A DNA stretch of 16,163 nucleotides from CAYMRB01 sp964392615 (GTDB taxonomy: Bacteria > Planctomycetota > UBA8108), in contig CAYMRB010000221.1 of NCBI GenBank assembly GCA_964392615.1, forward strand, positions 1 to 16,163. Reading direction: 5' to 3'. The position numbers were made by a program, and so were the translations under genes. Shown piece by piece: positions 15,674 through 16,163 of the stretch (positions are counted from its first letter, which is position 1; each line of letters opens with the position of its first letter). The notes under the pieces are model-generated. The model did not search any database. It saw only the letters and a program-made list of their open reading frames with translations, and was not told the origin of the DNA.

Positions 15674-16163
15674 TCAGAGTCGGATCGGGTACGCGCCGTA
15701 CTTCTTCACCGCCTCGACCATCGCGACCCAGTTCTCGTAGGGCACGTACTCGGGCACCGAGTTCGACGCTCCGCAGCAATAGCCGCCGCCGGGGGCGAGG
15801 GCTCGGATGCGCTGCTTGACCTCCTCGTCGACGTCCTCGGGCGTACCGGAGGTCAGCGTCGAGTCGAGATCGATATTGCCGCACACGCAGAGTCGCCCGC
15901 GGTACTGGCGCGCGAGCTTCTCGATGTCCATCGACGCGGGCTCGCACGGGTGCAGGGCGCAGAAGCCGCACTCGATCAGGTCGTCGATCACGTCGTAGAG
16001 GCGGCCGTCGGAGTGGTACAGGTACGGTAGGCCCTTCGCCGCGACGGGGCGTCCGATGGTCGCGTGCCACGGGAAGATGTGCTCGCGCAGGATGTCCGGG
16101 CTGACGATCAGGCTGGTCGTGTAGCCGATATCGTCGGGCATGCGGATGGCACCGACGCAGTCG
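15674..16163 (-). CDS. Uroporphyrinogen-decarboxylase-fold protein, C-terminal part (cut by window edge)
   Basis: The last 162 residues of a UroD/MtaA-superfamily protein; the frame is open to the right edge (DCVGAIRM precedes the first Met at 16141), so that Met is not the start. Numbering from it, visible family features are DDIGY (3-7), SPDILREHIFPW (14-25), YHSDG (42-46), HPCEP (64-68), CGNIDLDSTL (87-96) and GGGYCCGASNSVP (118-130). In corrinoid methyltransferases such as MtaA an HxCG motif supplies zinc ligands; here the corresponding stretch appears to be HSDG, so it belongs to the poorly characterised UroD-like group rather than to clear MtaA or haem-pathway HemE. It is probably cytoplasmic. 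It converges with the esterase gene; no functional link is visible. Fold assignment is secure, the reaction is not. Confidence 0.88.
   Translation of the reverse strand, partial: DCVGAIRMPDDIGYTTSLIVSPDILREHIFPWHATIGRPVAAKGLPYLYHSDGRLYDVIDDLIECGFCALHPCEPASMDIEKLARQYRGRLCVCGNIDLDSTLTSGTPEDVDEEVKQRIRALAPGGGYCCGASNSVPEYVPYENWVAMVEAVKKYGAYPIRL

Noticed and set aside
1..16163. CRISPR arrays, insertion sequences, tRNA, rRNA, toxin-antitoxin or defence genes
   Set aside because: Looked for on both strands; no repeats, inverted termini, cloverleaf or relevant protein motifs were seen.

Overview
The window is GC-rich bacterial DNA. Its gene content points to an uncultured member of the Planctomycetota or a close PVC-type relative. 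The evidence is: a formylglycine-type sulfatase; a very large secreted quinoprotein with a Rossmann domain in front of two beta-propellers; a lamin-tail-domain protein ending in a paired dockerin-like calcium-loop tail; secreted HEAT-repeat and LamG proteins; and a UroD-fold protein. This placement is inferred from protein family types; no rRNA or marker gene is present. I see no tRNA, rRNA, CRISPR array, insertion sequence, integrase or defence system.

Layout. (1) Positions 1-2079, minus strand: a compact operon in the order exported cupin (D-lyxose-isomerase-like), short-chain dehydrogenase, sulfatase, the last cut by the window edge. It looks like part of a sulfated-sugar catabolic locus. 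(2) Positions 2321-7501, plus strand: a secreted HEAT-repeat protein, a UPF0126/TRIC-like seven-helix membrane protein, and a secreted protein with two lamin-tail domains and a dockerin-like tail. (3) Positions 7521-9569, minus strand: a secreted GH51-type alpha-L-arabinofuranosidase with an N-terminal carbohydrate-binding-like module. It converges tail to tail with group 2 across a perfect short inverted repeat. (4) Positions 9729-15630, plus strand: a HEAT-LamG protein overlapping by one base a 1103-residue Rossmann/double-propeller quinoprotein, followed by a secreted alpha/beta-hydrolase of the sugar-ester esterase type. (5) Positions 15674-16163, minus strand: the C-terminal part of a uroporphyrinogen-decarboxylase-fold protein that runs off the right edge.

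Taken together, eight of the ten genes start with a recognisable export signal; the SDR and the UPF0126 protein do not. The UroD-like gene lacks its N-terminus and cannot be judged. The enzymes (sulfatase, arabinofuranosidase, acyl esterase, pentose-isomerase-like cupin, SDR) suggest extracellular and periplasmic handling of substituted, pentose-rich polysaccharide. That is inference: no SusC/D-type transporter or dedicated regulator is visible. Gene density is high, the longest gap is 241 bp, and no stretch above 300 bp lacks a gene. A TAnnnT or TAG-containing hexamer sits 42-47 nt before the start of five genes and may be the local -10 element.
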